DNA of 52,377 nucleotides, taken from the NCBI GenBank assembly GCA_900316505.1, contig ONDH01000017.1, positions 1 to 52,377 on the forward strand, read 5' to 3'. Source of the stretch: an uncultured Prevotellaceae bacterium (GTDB lineage: Bacteria; Bacteroidota; Bacteroidia; Bacteroidales; Bacteroidaceae). Made by a program: the position numbers and the translations under genes. The notes under the pieces were generated by a model. That model made no database searches. It was not told the origin of the DNA and saw nothing but the letters and a program-made list of their open reading frames with translations. The first letter of the stretch is position 1. The number at the start of each line of letters is the position of its first letter. Below, one piece after another: positions 1 through 7,510 of this stretch.

Positions 1-18
1 CAGAGAATATTCTCTATC

Positions 19-84
19 TTGCAACTCGTTTGTGGGCAAGACTTACGTTCGTTTGTTAGCAAGACTTACGTTCGTTTGTGGGGA
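19..84. repeat. Left-edge copy of terminal repeat, 23-bp units
   Basis: After TTGCAACTCGTTTGTG, the motif ACTTACGTTCGTTTGT recurs every 23 bases. Almost the same text closes the window at 52311-52377, in the same orientation, with a few mismatches (GTTAGC here against ACGGGC there). It is therefore a direct, imperfect repeat at both edges of the window. Confidence 0.8.
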
Positions 85-115
85 ACACTTAATGATGGCT
101 GTGAGGGGCACTTGT

Positions 116-151
116 GTTTAGAGTTTAGGGTTTAGAGTTTAGGGTTTAGAG
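116..151. repeat. Heptamer repeat TTTAGGG/TTTAGAG
   Basis: Alternating 7-base units TTTAGAG and TTTAGGG, about five in a row. The same alternation returns at 21601-21652. This is one member of the period-7 repeat family found throughout the window. Confidence 0.85.
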
Positions 152-165
152 GAGTGAATCGAAAA

Positions 166-197
166 GGTAAAATGGTAAAATGGTAAAATGGTAAAAT
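166..197. repeat. GGTAAAAT x4 tandem repeat
   Basis: Four perfect 8-base units. A loosely complementary run (TTTAACCTTTTAACCATTTAACC) lies at about 323-345, so the two could pair around the intervening A/T-rich palindrome. Confidence 0.8.
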
Positions 198-225
198 TTC
201 ATTTTTCACAGATTGAAGAGAGCTG

Positions 226-269
226 TAATAATAATAATATAATTATTATAATAATAATTTAAATTTAAA
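226..269. repeat. A/T-only palindromic stretch
   Basis: Some 40 bases of A and T built from AAT/ATT triplets, with a central palindrome around ATATAATTATTATA. No DnaA boxes or iterons are visible beside it, so no origin is claimed. Confidence 0.6.
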
Positions 270-531
270 AACCCTCCTATATTCCCCCCTATAAACTATC
301 CCCCAAACCTCAATTCGTGGATTTAACCTTTTAACCATTTAACCATCAATCACCTTTCTTGTTGATTCACAACACCTTGTAGGAGTTGAACCCTAAAAAG
401 GCGTGTCACAAAGCAATTCCAAAAAAGCCTCAGTTTTCATGTTTCACACCCCATTTTTTGACTCAAAATTATCATTTTTCATTTAGCGCGGCGCCTTCAT
501 TCTTTCATTCCTTCATTTTTTCATTCTTAAA

Positions 532-752
532 ACATACCCCTTTGGGATGATTAAGCAGATTCATCGGATTGAAAGGAGTCGCTTCGCGAGAAATCACACA
601 AATCGCCCCAATCTTACAAATTTGAATGATTTTGAATAGATTTGTTCGATTTCTTGCCCGTAGGGCACTCCCTTCTCACGCCTCGCAAGGCGTTCCATCC
701 GTGTCATCCGTGCTATCCGTGTGAGCTTTTTTATTTCTCACAGATTTCACAG
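532..752. repeat. Direct repeat block, copy 1 (about 220 bp)
   Basis: Runs from ACATACCCC through GGGATGATTAAGCAGATTC to the TTTCTCACAGATT region. It is nearly identical to 837-1057, with single-base changes and one indel. It includes small hairpin words (TCGCTTCGCGA; GCCTCGCAAGGC). No open reading frame is shared by the two copies. Confidence 0.85.
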
Positions 753-836
753 ATTCCACAGATTTGAAGTCCCTGGGGCTTTTGAGAAATCCGCCAAATC
801 CGCTCAATCGTTCCGTAGGAACTTGTTTATATATAG

Positions 837-1057
837 ACATACCCCTCCGGGATGATTAAGCAGATTCATCGGATTGAAAGGAGTCGCTTCGCGAGAAATC
901 ACACAAATCGCCCCAAATCTTACAAATTTGAATGATTTTGAATAGATTTGTTCGATTTCTTGCCCGTAGGGCACTCCCTTCTCACGCCGCGCGAGGCGTT
1001 CCATCCGTGTCATCCGTGCTATCTGTGTGAGCTTTTTTATTTCTCACAGATTCCACA
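837..1057. repeat. Direct repeat block, copy 2 (about 220 bp)
   Basis: Second copy of the block at 532-752, same orientation, offset 305 bases. Compensating changes appear in the small hairpin (GCCGCGCGAGGC here against GCCTCGCAAGGC), so base pairing may matter or the stem may simply be drifting. Confidence 0.85.
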
Positions 1058-1077
1058 GATTTCTTTCATTTTTTTTA

Positions 1078-1130
1078 ATCCTGTACCGCAGTTTGGAACA
1101 ACATCCCCCTAACTTTGCATCGGAAATCAA
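1078..1130 (+). promoter_or_regulatory. Conserved promoter module, copy A
   Basis: Contains CCTGTACCGCAGTTTGGAAC, then 14 bases after TTTG (1092-1095) the -7 box TAACTTTG (1110-1117), then CATCGGAAATC. The same module is found at 5588-5650 and 8575-8635 with the same 14-base spacing. The usual Bacteroidota spacing between upstream TTG and TAnnTTTG is about 19-21, so the conserved upstream part may be an activator site rather than a -33 box. Confidence 0.65.
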
Positions 1131-1160
1131 AAAAACTAACACTTAAAACCGAACAAAAAT

Positions 1161-1364
1161 ATGGGAACAATTAGAAACATCATCATCGATGCAGCTCTTG
1201 GAGCCTTAGTGGTTGCGTTCATCCTTTTCTGGGTATTTGCCGGCATGGGCATGCAGGAAATTTCCCTCTGCACCGCCTTCCTCGTCTATGTCTTCGCTGT
1301 TGTCTTCCTTTTTGTGGGGAGGCAGGAAAAACAATCGGGAAAGGCTGTTGGATGTCTGGGGTAA
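1161..1364 (+). CDS. Small two-helix membrane protein, copy 1
   Basis: A 67-residue protein that I do not recognise. Two hydrophobic helices at about residues 7-28 and 33-53 are followed by a short polar, basic tail (GRQEKQSGK). It is 96% identical by eye to the protein at 1604-1807; the differences are D/N at position 10 and the last few residues. The promoter and leader are also shared, so the gene and its control region were duplicated in tandem (offset 443 bases). No Shine-Dalgarno is obvious, which is normal for this phylum. Small inner-membrane peptides of this kind can be stress proteins or toxins, but nothing here decides that. Confidence 0.6.
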   Translation: MGTIRNIIIDAALGALVVAFILFWVFAGMGMQEISLCTAFLVYVFAVVFLFVGRQEKQSGKAVGCLG

Positions 1365-1432
1365 GACTGTTTACGCGGAATGATGGGGCCAAATTGCTCT
1401 TTTGTAGGTCATTTTTCGACTGAATTCTTGCC

Positions 1433-1517
1433 AAAAATCTCAAAAAGGTGTAAAATTTGCCAGTGAAAAATCTCAAAAAGGTGTAAAATATGATGGAACA
1501 AAAATCTCAAAAAGGTG
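1433..1517. repeat. Three 18-bp direct repeats at 33-34 bp spacing
   Basis: AAAAATCTCAAAAAGGTG occurs at 1433-1450, 1466-1483 and 1500-1517. The first two copies continue with TAAAAT. The spacing equals roughly three helical turns, which would suit a protein binding one face of the DNA. The repeats lie between the two copies of the small membrane protein and just upstream of the second copy's promoter. Confidence 0.8.
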
Positions 1518-1551
1518 CAGACGGCATCATTATGAAGCGTAAAATCCCCCC

Positions 1552-1559
1552 TAACTTTG
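1552..1559 (+). promoter_or_regulatory. -7 box TAACTTTG for copy 2
   Basis: The duplicated promoter keeps TAACTTTGCATCGGAAATCAAA, but the upstream CTGTACCG...TTTGGAAC half seen at 1078-1095 is missing, replaced by the triple 18-bp repeat. The two gene copies could therefore be regulated differently. Confidence 0.55.
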
Positions 1560-1603
1560 CATCGGAAATCAAATAAAACTAACACTTAATACCGAACAAA
1601 AAT

Positions 1604-1807
1604 ATGGGAACAATTAGAAACATCATCATCAATGCAGCTCTTGGAGCCTTAGTGGTAGCGTTCATCCTCTTCTGGGTATTTGCCGGCATGGGCATGCAGG
1701 AAATCTCCCTCTGCACCGCCTTCCTCGTCTATGTCTTCGCTGTTGTCTTCTTGTTTGTGGGGAGGCAGGAAAAACAATCGGGAAAGGTGGTGGAATGTTT
1801 GAGATGA
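1604..1807 (+). CDS. Small two-helix membrane protein, copy 2
   Basis: A 67-residue near-twin of the protein at 1161-1364, with the same two membrane helices and a slightly different C-terminus (VVECLR rather than AVGCLG). Most DNA differences between copies are silent, so both have probably been under protein-level selection since duplication. Function unknown. It sits directly before the restriction-modification gene but has its own promoter box, and a second promoter separates it from that gene. Confidence 0.6.
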   Translation: MGTIRNIIINAALGALVVAFILFWVFAGMGMQEISLCTAFLVYVFAVVFLFVGRQEKQSGKVVECLR

Positions 1808-1854
1808 GAAAATGAGAGGGTGGGGTGATTCATCCATAAAAAAACATCACAATC

Positions 1855-1886
1855 ATTGTATGGTATAAAAGAAAATTGTACCTTTG
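1855..1886 (+). promoter_or_regulatory. Promoter of the restriction-modification gene
   Basis: TTG at 1856-1858, 20 bases of spacing, then TACCTTTG at 1879-1886: a standard Bacteroidota primary-sigma promoter. The start codon is 44 bases beyond the box. Confidence 0.7.
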
Positions 1887-1929
1887 CAAATGAAAAACTA
1901 ATCACAATACCAAGACTCCAGAGCTTTAT

Positions 1930-4845
1930 ATGAAGACCGAAAAACAAATGGCTGTCGCTGCTGCTGAATTTGCAGAGCGGTGGAAAGGTAGAGGATATGA
2001 AAGAGGTGAATCGCAACCTTTTTGGATTGATTTACTCTCGAATGTGTTTGGCGTAGAGACACCTTCCGATGGCTTTATTTCTTTTGAAGACCATCGAATG
2101 GTGGATGCCTCTAATTTCATTGATGGTCGCATCCTTTCTACACGTGTGCTGATTGAGCAAAAGTCTTTGGGTAAAGATTTGAGAGCTGGTATTCGTCAAA
2201 GCGATGGTTCACTTCTTAATCCATTTCAGCAAGCTCGTCGCTATGTAGTAAGTCTTCCTGTATCAGAACATCCCCGATGGATTGTAACATGCAATTTCTC
2301 CGAGTTCCTTGTTTATGATATGGAGCAACCCAATGGGGAGCCAGAGCAAATTCTGCTTGAAAATCTTGGTAAGGAATACTATCGTCTGATGTTCCTTGTT
2401 GATGCTAAGAATGAGCATCTGAGCAAAGAGATGCAAGTGTCAATGCAGGCTGGTGAGATAGTTGCCAGAATCTATGATGCTTTGCTGAAACAATATAATG
2501 ATGACAGCCCTGAAGCTCAACGTTGGTTGAATATCCTTTGTGTTCGAATAGTGTTCTGTCTATATGCGGAAGATGCAGGAGTCTTTACACATGATCAGTT
2601 CCACGACTTCCTTGTGACTTATGAAGCAAAGGATTTGCGTAGAGCCTTGCGTGACCTCTTCGATGTGCTTAATACCCCAACAGAAAAGCGCAGCAAGTAT
2701 CTGCAAGACGATTTGCAGGCTTTTCCTTATACAAATGGAGGTTTGTTTGAAGAGGAAATAGAGATACCACAATTTACAGAAGAACTGAAAGAAACATTGC
2801 TGCAAAATGCAAGTCTTGACTTCGACTGGAGTGAAATATCTCCAACCATCTTTGGTGCAGTGTTTGAAAGCACTCTCAACCCAGAAACGCGCAGAAGTGG
2901 TGGTATGCACTATACCAGTATTGAGAATATCCACAAGGTTATAGACCCTCTATTCTTGAATGATTTGCGCAGAGAACTGGACGAAATTCTTGAGGAAAAG
3001 GTTGAAAAACAACGCATTAAAAAACTCGATGCCTATCAGGAACGTTTGACATCTCTTACCTTCCTCGACCCAGCCTGTGGCTCAGGAAACTTCCTTACAG
3101 AAACATATCTGTCACTTCGCCGATTGGAGAATGAAGCCATCCGTGAACGTTATCATGGACAGACTATGATGGGTGCTTTTGTAAATCCTATCAAGGTAAG
3201 CATTCAGCAGTTCTATGGTATAGAGATAAATGACTTTGCAGTAACTGTTGCCACCACAGCCCTTTGGATAAGTGAGGCACAGATGTTAGCTGAAACAGAA
3301 AAAATCATCAAACAAGATATAGATTTCCTTCCATTAAAAGCATATCACAATATTCGAGAAGGTAATGCTTTGAGAATGGATTGGAATTTCATTCCGTACA
3401 AAGATGGTTTACCTTCTCCATTGCCAATAAAATCCTTACCGTCAAGAAGGACAGTTCCAGGGTATCAACCTGTCGTAATAGAACGTAAGGAAATACGTCC
3501 GAAAGTTTGGGAATTAATATACGAAGAAGAACCAAAAGAAGAGGGTCTTATCATGATGTACGATTACATTATAGGCAATCCTCCTTTTGTTGGTGCTCGT
3601 CAGATGAATGCAAGTCAGAAAGACGATGTTATCAGTATATTTGGTGAAAAATGGAAGAATGTAGGTAATCTCGATTATGTCTGCTGTTGGTATATGAAAG
3701 CTTTTCAATCAACGAGAATTGGACATCCTCGTATTGCATTCGTATCAACCAATAGCATTTGTCAAGGCGAACAAGTTGCCAATCTGTGGCAACCGCTCAT
3801 GGAAAATGGACTTCGCATCGACTTTGCTCATCGTACTTTCCGTTGGGATAGCGAAGCTTCGTTGAAGGCACATGTTCATTGTGTGATAGTTGGTTTTAGT
3901 GACAAGAATGAGCCTGAGAAAGAACACTTACTTTTCGATAATGATAAAGTAAGTAAGGTAGGTCACATCAATGCTTACTTGATGGATGCGCCTGATGTGT
4001 TTATCGGAAGCAGGCAGACACCTCTTTGTGTTGTTCCTAATATTGGTATCGGCAATAAACCTATTGATGGAGGAAATTATCTTTTCACAAAAGAAGAGAA
4101 AGAAGAGTTTGTAAGGATAGAACCAAAAGCGGAAGAATACTTTAGATTGTGGTATGGCTCAGAAGAGTTTATACACCAAAAACCACGTTATTGCTTATGG
4201 CTTGGTTATTGTTCTCCTTCAGAACTAAGGCAGATGCCACATTGCCTAAAACGTATAGAGAATGTAAGGAACCTCAGATTAGCAAGTAAAAGTGCAGGAA
4301 CACGCAAGATTGCAGACAGGCCAACACGTTTCCATGTAGAGAATATGCCTGATACTAACTTTATTATTGTTCCATCTGTATCCTCAGAAAAACGTCGATA
4401 TGTACCGATGGGCTTTATGCCTCCAGAGGTTTTGGCAAGCAATCTTGTTCTTATCATCCCGGATGCCACTCTTTATCATTTTGGTATCCTTGAAAGCAAT
4501 GTCCACATGGCATGGATGCGTGCTGTTTGTGGAAGATTAAAAAGTGACTATCGATACTCCAAGGATATTGTTTACAATAACTTCCCTTGGCCTAATCCAA
4601 CAGAAGAACAGAAGGCAAAGATAGAGCAGACTGCACAAGCCATTCTTGATGCTCGTGCAAAATATCCAGATTCTTCTCTGGCAGACCTGTATGATGAACT
4701 GACAATGCCTGTAGAGTTGCGAAAAGCACATCAAGAAAATGATAGAGCAGTTATGCAAGCATACGGATTCCCTGTGAAATCAACCTTTACAGAAAGCCTG
4801 TGCGTGGCAGAGTTGTTCAAACTTTATCAGAAATTGACAACATAA
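1930..4845 (+). CDS. MmeI-like type II restriction-modification enzyme
   Basis: A single 971-residue polypeptide with the layout of MmeI-type (type IIG/IIL) enzymes, which cut and methylate DNA with one protein. The N-terminal region carries a PD-(D/E)xK-type nuclease signature, D65 followed by E76-Q-K78, close to the spacing in MmeI. The methyltransferase part shows SAM motif I DPACGSGNF (residues 380-388) and the adenine-methylase motif NPPF (550-553), so it should make N6-methyladenine. The remaining 400 residues should hold the target recognition and C-terminal domains. MmeI itself is about 920 residues. Both active sites look intact. A small DUF3841 gene follows 11 bases later. The recognition sequence cannot be predicted here. 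Confidence 0.85.
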   Translation: MKTEKQMAVAAAEFAERWKGRGYERGESQPFWIDLLSNVFGVETPSDGFISFEDHRMVDASNFIDGRILSTRVLIEQKSLGKDLRAGIRQSDGSLLNPFQQARRYVVSLPVSEHPRWIVTCNFSEFLVYDMEQPNGEPEQILLENLGKEYYRLMFLVDAKNEHLSKEMQVSMQAGEIVARIYDALLKQYNDDSPEAQRWLNILCVRIVFCLYAEDAGVFTHDQFHDFLVTYEAKDLRRALRDLFDVLNTPTEKRSKYLQDDLQAFPYTNGGLFEEEIEIPQFTEELKETLLQNASLDFDWSEISPTIFGAVFESTLNPETRRSGGMHYTSIENIHKVIDPLFLNDLRRELDEILEEKVEKQRIKKLDAYQERLTSLTFLDPACGSGNFLTETYLSLRRLENEAIRERYHGQTMMGAFVNPIKVSIQQFYGIEINDFAVTVATTALWISEAQMLAETEKIIKQDIDFLPLKAYHNIREGNALRMDWNFIPYKDGLPSPLPIKSLPSRRTVPGYQPVVIERKEIRPKVWELIYEEEPKEEGLIMMYDYIIGNPPFVGARQMNASQKDDVISIFGEKWKNVGNLDYVCCWYMKAFQSTRIGHPRIAFVSTNSICQGEQVANLWQPLMENGLRIDFAHRTFRWDSEASLKAHVHCVIVGFSDKNEPEKEHLLFDNDKVSKVGHINAYLMDAPDVFIGSRQTPLCVVPNIGIGNKPIDGGNYLFTKEEKEEFVRIEPKAEEYFRLWYGSEEFIHQKPRYCLWLGYCSPSELRQMPHCLKRIENVRNLRLASKSAGTRKIADRPTRFHVENMPDTNFIIVPSVSSEKRRYVPMGFMPPEVLASNLVLIIPDATLYHFGILESNVHMAWMRAVCGRLKSDYRYSKDIVYNNFPWPNPTEEQKAKIEQTAQAILDARAKYPDSSLADLYDELTMPVELRKAHQENDRAVMQAYGFPVKSTFTESLCVAELFKLYQKLTT

Positions 4846-4856
4846 TATCGTAAGAA

Positions 4857-5495
4857 ATGAGGCTCTGGACAATACAAGGAATCGCTATCTATGAGCAGTT
4901 GCAACGCGAGGGTGTGGCATATTGCACCAAACCTGTAATGGGGGATGAGCCCATTTTTGTGCGTGCCTATCATTGGATGGCAGAGCAGATGAGAAAGCGG
5001 ATTGGAGAGCCACCCATCAAAGGCATAGAATACCCCATGTGGGCATGGTATCAATACAACTCTGCCAAAGACAACAAACCACCAAGAAGTCCGAAGGATA
5101 TGCAAGAGGGCGTGAATGTTTATATGGAGATAGAGATTCCCGATAACGAGGTGCTTTTATCAGACCTTGGTTCATGGTACGCTCCATTAAACGAATGTCC
5201 CCTTGATAATTGGAAAGAAATAGATAAGGAAACAGACAAACTAGACAAGGAGGCTGGGCGTATATTGACATTTGACGAGTATCCACTCCACATTCAGAAA
5301 ATGATAGAGAAGAGTTGGGAAGCTGTGTTCGACATCAATCGCCGCGACAAGACGGTTGGACGTACTCATAGACGTAATCGTAGCATTCAAGCTACATTCT
5401 GGGTGTTGAAGCCCGAGCACATCATATCCGTTGAGTTTCTGGAGAAGAAAGGTGACGTGGTGAAAAGGATTGATTATTGTATTCGTAACATTTGA
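4857..5495 (+). CDS. DUF3841-family protein
   Basis: A 212-residue soluble protein that I place in DUF3841 by its opening LWTIQ and the segment LLSDLGSWYAPLN. Function unknown. It lies 11 bases after the MmeI-like gene, so the two are probably co-transcribed, and an ADP-ribosylglycohydrolase lies about 320 bases downstream. There is no signal peptide or membrane helix. The N-terminal pattern, a short strand then a helix ending in xxxxG, is loosely like ADP-ribosyltransferase openings. That is a guess from pattern and context only. Confidence 0.65.
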   Translation: MRLWTIQGIAIYEQLQREGVAYCTKPVMGDEPIFVRAYHWMAEQMRKRIGEPPIKGIEYPMWAWYQYNSAKDNKPPRSPKDMQEGVNVYMEIEIPDNEVLLSDLGSWYAPLNECPLDNWKEIDKETDKLDKEAGRILTFDEYPLHIQKMIEKSWEAVFDINRRDKTVGRTHRRNRSIQATFWVLKPEHIISVEFLEKKGDVVKRIDYCIRNI

Positions 5496-5587
5496 CTCTC
5501 AACGACGAGCATTCATTACATAATAATAGATGTTGAGTGCCCGTAATATGATGCACAAAGTGTGTAAGAGGTTTTTTTACATATTAT

Positions 5588-5650
5588 CAAAAAAAGTTCA
5601 AACCTGTACCGTGATTTGGAACAACATACCCGTAACTTTGCATCGTGAAA
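5588..5650 (+). promoter_or_regulatory. Conserved promoter module, copy B
   Basis: AAAAAAAGTTCAAACCTGTACC, then TTTGGAAC and, 14 bases after TTTG (5615-5618), TAACTTTG at 5633-5640. It matches the module at 8575-8635 over about 60 bases. GTTCAAA and TTTGGAAC form an imperfect inverted repeat around CTGTACC, which would suit a dimeric regulator. Confidence 0.65.
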
Positions 5651-5677
5651 TCAAAAAAACATGTTTAACCGTCAAAA

Positions 5678-5785
5678 ATGCAAGAAGCGATGAAAGCAAG
5701 CAGCACTTCCAGCCTTGACATTGCACCTGATGACCTTGTAATGGGCGATGATGTGAGTGTGACTTGGGAATTGAAGAGTCTTTGA
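5678..5785 (+). CDS. 35-residue peptide upstream of the glycohydrolase
   Basis: A short open frame beginning MQEAMKASS and ending WELKSL, acidic in the middle (DIAPDDLVMGDD). It is the first start codon that fits after the promoter module (TAACTTTG ends at 5640) and it stops 30 bases before the glycohydrolase start. It could be a small leader protein of that operon, or the N-terminal stub of a deleted gene. Nothing in it identifies a function. Confidence 0.35.
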   Translation: MQEAMKASSTSSLDIAPDDLVMGDDVSVTWELKSL

Positions 5786-5815
5786 ATTTGTTAATCAGAA
5801 AGGAGGAACAACTGT

Positions 5816-6616
5816 ATGTTAGGAGCGATTATAGGTGATATAGCTGGTAGCAGATACGAATTCAATCCTACCAACGACTACAATTTCGAGATGTTCTCGA
5901 AAGAAGCAGGTTATACAGATGACACCATCTGTACTTGCGCTATTGCAGATGCATTGTTGAATGACAAGGATTATGGTGATGCTCTTCACGAATGGTGTCG
6001 CAAATATCCTCATCCAATGGGAGGCTATGGAGGACGATTTGCACAATGGGTGAGGAGCGAGAATCCTCAGCCATACGGGAGCTATGGCAATGGCTCTGCT
6101 ATGCGGGTTAGTCCTGTGGGGTGGTTCTGCAAAAGACGTCAAGATGTGTTGGAGGAAGCCAAAAAGACGGCACTCTGTACTCATGACCATCCCGAAGGTG
6201 TCAAAGGGGCTCAAACTGTTGCACTGGCTATCTATGTGGCTAATCAGCATCGTAGGTGTCATGAACAGACAAAGGATGTCATCAAAAGTGTGATGGATGC
6301 ATGTGTCGATTTTTCTGGTTATGACATCGATATACGTAAGGAAGATGTTGAGAACAGATTCGACGAAACCTGTCAAGGCACAGTCCCTGTTGCCTTGTGG
6401 GTGATTAACCAAAGCACCGGTTTTGAAGATGCTATTCGACGTGCCGTTTCTCTTGGCGCAGATGCTGATACTCTTGGCGCCATTGTCGGCAGTATAGCAG
6501 AAGCCATCTGGGGAATCCCTGAGGATATGAAAGCCGCTGCACTTTCCTACATGGACGATAGAATGAAGAAAGTGTTGACCCGTTGGAAAGAAAGCGTGAT
6601 TGCAGAGGATGATTAG
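5816..6616 (+). CDS. ADP-ribosylglycohydrolase family protein (DraG-like)
   Basis: A 266-residue all-helical hydrolase expected to remove ADP-ribose from proteins, nucleic acids or small molecules using two metal ions. Family marks are GAIIGDIAGSRYE at the N-terminus, the metal-binding TDDT near residue 40, GNGSAMRVSP in the middle, and GADADTLGAIVGSIA near the C-terminus, which supplies the second group of metal-binding aspartates. All look intact and the length is normal for the family. It has a strong Shine-Dalgarno (AGGAGG, 5803-5808), unusual in this window. The substrate is unknown. In the context of restriction, Abi and toxin-antitoxin genes it may be the antidote half of an ADP-ribosylation system. 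Confidence 0.88.
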   Translation: MLGAIIGDIAGSRYEFNPTNDYNFEMFSKEAGYTDDTICTCAIADALLNDKDYGDALHEWCRKYPHPMGGYGGRFAQWVRSENPQPYGSYGNGSAMRVSPVGWFCKRRQDVLEEAKKTALCTHDHPEGVKGAQTVALAIYVANQHRRCHEQTKDVIKSVMDACVDFSGYDIDIRKEDVENRFDETCQGTVPVALWVINQSTGFEDAIRRAVSLGADADTLGAIVGSIAEAIWGIPEDMKAAALSYMDDRMKKVLTRWKESVIAEDD

Positions 6617-6759
6617 AATCTCCCTTTGTCTATCAAATTCCAATTAAAACTTTCCAAATTCTAAAGAAGATTGTCGTTTCCACAGAACTTTCGGGTTTTC
6701 TTTTTTCCTACTCTTTATCATCTTGTTTATACATTCATAACTAAAAAACTGTTTTTTAT

Positions 6760-6789
6760 TTGTCATGTGACAAATGTTTGTTATCTTTG
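6760..6789 (+). promoter_or_regulatory. Promoter of the antitoxin-like gene
   Basis: TTG (6760-6762), 19 bases, TATCTTTG (6782-6789). It overlaps an in-frame ATG further upstream (6671), which supports 6806 as the real start of the gene. Confidence 0.7.
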
Positions 6790-6805
6790 CAAAAAATATC
6801 ATAGT

Positions 6806-7087
6806 ATGGAATACGATTTCGACAAAAATGAGGAACTTTCACAGGTGAATGAACCTGCTTTGGCGTATGAGGGAAGCTGCTCTTCTGTGGAGGAACGTGT
6901 TGCCTATATGAAGAAGAATCTGCATCCTGCAACTGTGGAGTTTCTTGAACAACATGACTTCATGGTGGACAAACCATTCCCTTACGATGAGGTTGATGAG
7001 CGTTGGTTTGATGAAGCAGGCCACGAGAATCCTGCTGTATCGAACGACATCGTCTTGCATGATAAGGAGGTATGGCTGCACGCATAA
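6806..7087 (+). CDS. Antitoxin-like protein beside a ParE-like toxin
   Basis: A 93-residue acidic protein starting MEYDFDKNEEL. An in-frame ATG exists at 6671, but the promoter lies inside that extension and its translation is hydrophobic and unlike a real N-terminus, so 6806 is preferred. No DNA-binding motif is recognised. The call rests on context: its last 16 bases overlap the start of a short ParE/RelE-like reading frame, the usual antitoxin-then-toxin order. The partner toxin is truncated, so the pair is probably no longer active. Confidence 0.45.
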   Translation: MEYDFDKNEELSQVNEPALAYEGSCSSVEERVAYMKKNLHPATVEFLEQHDFMVDKPFPYDEVDERWFDEAGHENPAVSNDIVLHDKEVWLHA

Positions 7088-7239
7088 TCATCATTCATGA
7101 GAAAGCGGAGAATTCTTTCCGAAAGAAAGCCGCGTGGTACTACATTCATCGCGGAACAGATTTTGTCGTTTCTTTCACGAAAGACCTCTGGAATACCTAT
7201 GAAACACTTGCACAAATGCCTTCTGTCTTCCTTCCGTGA
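7072..7239 (+). pseudogene. Truncated ParE/RelE-like toxin
   Basis: A 55-residue frame starting MAARIIIIHEKAENS, directly behind AAGGAGG (7064-7070). The segments RKKAAWYYIHRG and FTKDLWNTYETLAQMPSV fit the first half of ParE-type toxins, where a helix ending in ...LAQMP precedes the beta-sheet. It then ends with FLP and a stop, where full proteins run on for another 40 residues. The missing C-terminal sheet carries most active-site residues, so this is probably a broken gene. I could not find the missing half in another frame. Confidence 0.55.
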
Positions 7240-7496
7240 TTTTGTGGCTCAATATTATTCTGCTCAGTATTGGGGAACAGGAGCCACTCCCATTATCAAC
7301 ACGGATGTCCTGCTCTTTTGACTTGTGTGATGGTGTGGTGAGTTTCTTTTACAACCAACTCAATTTCTAACTCTAATGCTTAAAAAGAATGGAGAAAAGA
7401 GGCTTGAAAAGGCAATTTTGGGGGTGTGATGATGCTTTTTTGACTTCTGATGCCCTTTTTTCTGCCCCAAAGTTTGTCTGTTACAAATAAAAGCAC
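7240..7496. other. Gap between toxin remnant and abiF leader
   Basis: Together with the abiF promoter and leader this is about 330 bases without an intact gene. It contains the sequence after the toxin's premature stop, a short open frame in another phase ending at 7321 that I cannot link to any family, and T-rich DNA before the next promoter. Confidence 0.5.
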
Positions 7497-7504
7497 TAAT
7501 TTTG
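7473..7504 (+). promoter_or_regulatory. Promoter of abiF leader RNA and gene
   Basis: TTTG (7473-7476), 20 bases, TAATTTTG (7497-7504). Transcription should start near 7511, at the foot of the GC-rich hairpin that follows. Confidence 0.7.
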
Positions 7505-7510
7505 TAGCAC

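Larger units (their letters stand above)
1..1118. other. Gene-free repeat-rich region
   Basis: No credible gene is seen in the first 1.1 kb; the open frames are short and cross repeats. The stretch holds a 23-base tandem motif at the left edge, heptamer TTTAGGG/TTTAGAG runs, four GGTAAAAT units, an A/T palindrome, and two copies of a block of about 220 bases. It ends in the promoter of the small membrane protein at 1161. Degenerate text with fragments such as ATCCGTGTCATCCGTG suggests non-coding dispersed repeats rather than a decayed gene. Confidence 0.7.

Noticed and set aside
116..151. Telomere-like TTTAGGG repeats as a sign of eukaryotic DNA or a linear replicon
   Set aside because: They alternate with TTTAGAG, are short, also occur at 21601, and belong to the general heptamer family; all neighbouring genes are bacterial.
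226..269. A/T palindrome as an origin of replication
   Set aside because: No DnaA boxes, iterons or replication genes are seen beside it.
1433..1517. Three evenly spaced direct repeats that look like a CRISPR array
   Set aside because: The repeat is 18 bases and the gaps only 15-16; there are three units, two gaps share no spacer-like uniqueness (TAAAAT continues in both), and no cas genes are present.
5530..5718. 62-residue rightward open frame
   Set aside because: It runs through the conserved promoter module, which is shared as DNA with other loci, and its protein resembles nothing.
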